From an uncultured Methanomassiliicoccales archaeon (GTDB taxonomy: Archaea; Thermoplasmatota; Thermoplasmata; Methanomassiliicoccales; Methanomethylophilaceae): DNA of 6,541 nucleotides. Under the pieces are notes generated by a model. The model worked only from the letters and a program-made list of their open reading frames with translations, was not told where the DNA came from and made no database searches. The stretch is taken from NCBI GenBank assembly GCA_934234005.1, contig CAKQHC010000083.1, positions 1-6,541 of the forward strand, read 5' to 3'. Shown here piece by piece: positions 5,768-6,541 of the stretch. The number at the start of each line of letters is the position of its first letter. The stretch's first letter is position 1. The position numbers and the translations under genes were made by a program.

Positions 5768-6541
5768 TCATTCGGCCATGTGCCTGAGAACATACTGCAG
5801 GATTCCGCCGTTTGCGATGTAATCCACTTCGGCCGGAACGTCTACTCTGCATACAGTGTCGAATTCGAGTTTCTTACCGTCTCTGTATGCCGTAACTCTG
5901 ACAGTACACTTCGGTTCGAGATCGGACAGATCGATATCGAATGTTTCGGTTCCGTCTAGCTGAAGGGTTTCCGCATTCTGGCCGGGGAGATACTGCAAAG
6001 GTACGATTCCCATTCCGACGAGATTGGACCTGTGGATTCTTTCGAATGATTCTGCAATCACGGCTCTGACCCCCAACAGGAGCGGTCCCTTGGCAGCCCA
6101 ATCCCTGGAACTTCCGGTACCGTATTCCTTTCCTGCCAGAACCACGAGGGGAGTCATCTCCTCTTCGTATTTCCTGGAAGTCTCGAATATCGTTCCCTTG
6201 CTTCCGTCGGGGAAGTATACGGAACAGCTTCCTTCGGAACCGGGTACGAGCAGGTTTCTGAGCCTGACATTCGCAAATGTTCCGCGAACCATTACCTCGT
6301 GATTTGCTCTTCTGGATCCGTACGAATTGAAATCTTTGGGTTCGACTCCTCTCTCGGTCAGATATTTTCCGGCATCAGAATCCGCGGAGAAGACGCCTGC
6401 CGGCGATATGTGGTCGGTTGTTATGGAATCTCCCAACTTAGCAAGACATCTGGCTCTGTTAATGTTCTTTATGCACGGTTCCTCAAAGATATCGTCGAAG
6501 AACGGAGGGTTTCTTATGTATGTGGATTTCTCGTCCCAGCT
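5768..6541 (-). CDS. acnA: Aconitate hydratase (AcnA/IRP type), C-terminal part
   Basis: The frame is open from the right edge to a TGA at 5768-5770, giving 257 residues of a protein usually near 880-900 long. It catalyses citrate-isocitrate interconversion in the cytoplasm. The fragment starts with [17 protein letters not shown], the linker region of AcnA, then [14 protein letters not shown] (36-49) and [20 protein letters not shown], which contain arginines of the active site. The swivel domain has [15 protein letters not shown] (138-152), where Ser144-Ser145-Arg146 match the substrate-binding and catalytic Ser-Ser-Arg of aconitases. [13 protein letters not shown] closes the site, and the C-terminus [11 protein letters not shown] is typical. 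The cysteines for the 4Fe-4S cluster lie in the missing N-terminal part. An in-frame TTG at 6436 is not a start, since conserved sequence continues upstream. It is probably a separate transcript from the hyf-like operon. IPM dehydratase is excluded by the AcnA-specific motifs. Confidence 0.95.
   Translation of the reverse strand, partial: SWDEKSTYIRNPPFFDDIFEEPCIKNINRARCLAKLGDSITTDHISPAGVFSADSDAGKYLTERGVEPKDFNSYGSRRANHEVMVRGTFANVRLRNLLVPGSEGSCSVYFPDGSKGTIFETSRKYEEEMTPLVVLAGKEYGTGSSRDWAAKGPLLLGVRAVIAESFERIHRSNLVGMGIVPLQYLPGQNAETLQLDGTETFDIDLSDLEPKCTVRVTAYRDGKKLEFDTVCRVDVPAEVDYIANGGILQYVLRHMAE

Noticed and set aside
6434..6436. TTG as a start codon of a short aconitase-like protein
   Set aside because: Typical AcnA sequence ([14 protein letters not shown] and so on) continues in frame upstream to the window edge.
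1..6541. tRNA, rRNA, CRISPR array, insertion sequence or attachment site
   Set aside because: None seen: the window is filled with dense coding sequence apart from the 158-base gap, and no repeated spacer pattern, transposase or RNA gene motif is present.

Overview
The window holds one gene block, entirely on the minus strand. It is the membrane arm and the start of the catalytic arm of a group 4 (energy-converting) hydrogenase-type complex, with the tail of an AcnA-type aconitase upstream of it. In transcription order, right to left, the layout is: aconitase C-terminal part (5768-6541, its start lies off the right edge); an A+T-rich gap of about 158 bases with a probable terminator and promoter; then hyfB-like (3669-5609), hyfC-like (2728-3672), hyfE-like (2062-2718), hyfF-like (608-2065) and hyfG-like (1-607, running off the left edge). 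The last five genes overlap by 4 bases or lie 0 to 9 bases apart, so they almost certainly form one operon. No gene equivalent to hyfD is present between hyfC and hyfE. The small iron-sulphur subunits (HyfI/NuoB-like and ferredoxin-like) are not in the window and may lie beyond the left edge.

By family knowledge, HyfB and HyfF are the NuoL/M/N-like antiporter subunits, HyfC is the NuoH-like connector at the foot of the peripheral arm, HyfE is the NuoK-like membrane subunit, and HyfG is a fused NuoC/NuoD-like large subunit. Together they would couple an electron transfer in the peripheral arm to ion movement through the membrane.

The most notable point is in HyfG. The N-terminal metal-binding motif of true [NiFe] hydrogenases (RxCGxCxxxH) aligns with RVSGDTCIAN, so both cysteines and the histidine are replaced. 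This argues that the complex is not a hydrogenase. It looks instead like a member of the 'energy-converting hydrogenase related' (Ehr) class, intermediate between group 4 hydrogenases and respiratory complex I, with unknown electron partners. The antiporter-like subunits also show unusual substitutions at expected proton-path positions: Gly for the TM5 Glu in HyfF, and Asn where a TM8 Lys is expected in HyfB.

The organism cannot be fixed from this window. An archaeal TATA-like element at a sensible distance from hyfB, the absence of a convincing bacterial -10 box, and T-rich sequence after the aconitase gene lean towards an archaeon (a Thermoplasmatota-like lineage is one guess). A bacterium is not excluded. 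Shine-Dalgarno sites of the GGAGGTG kind are strong and used throughout.
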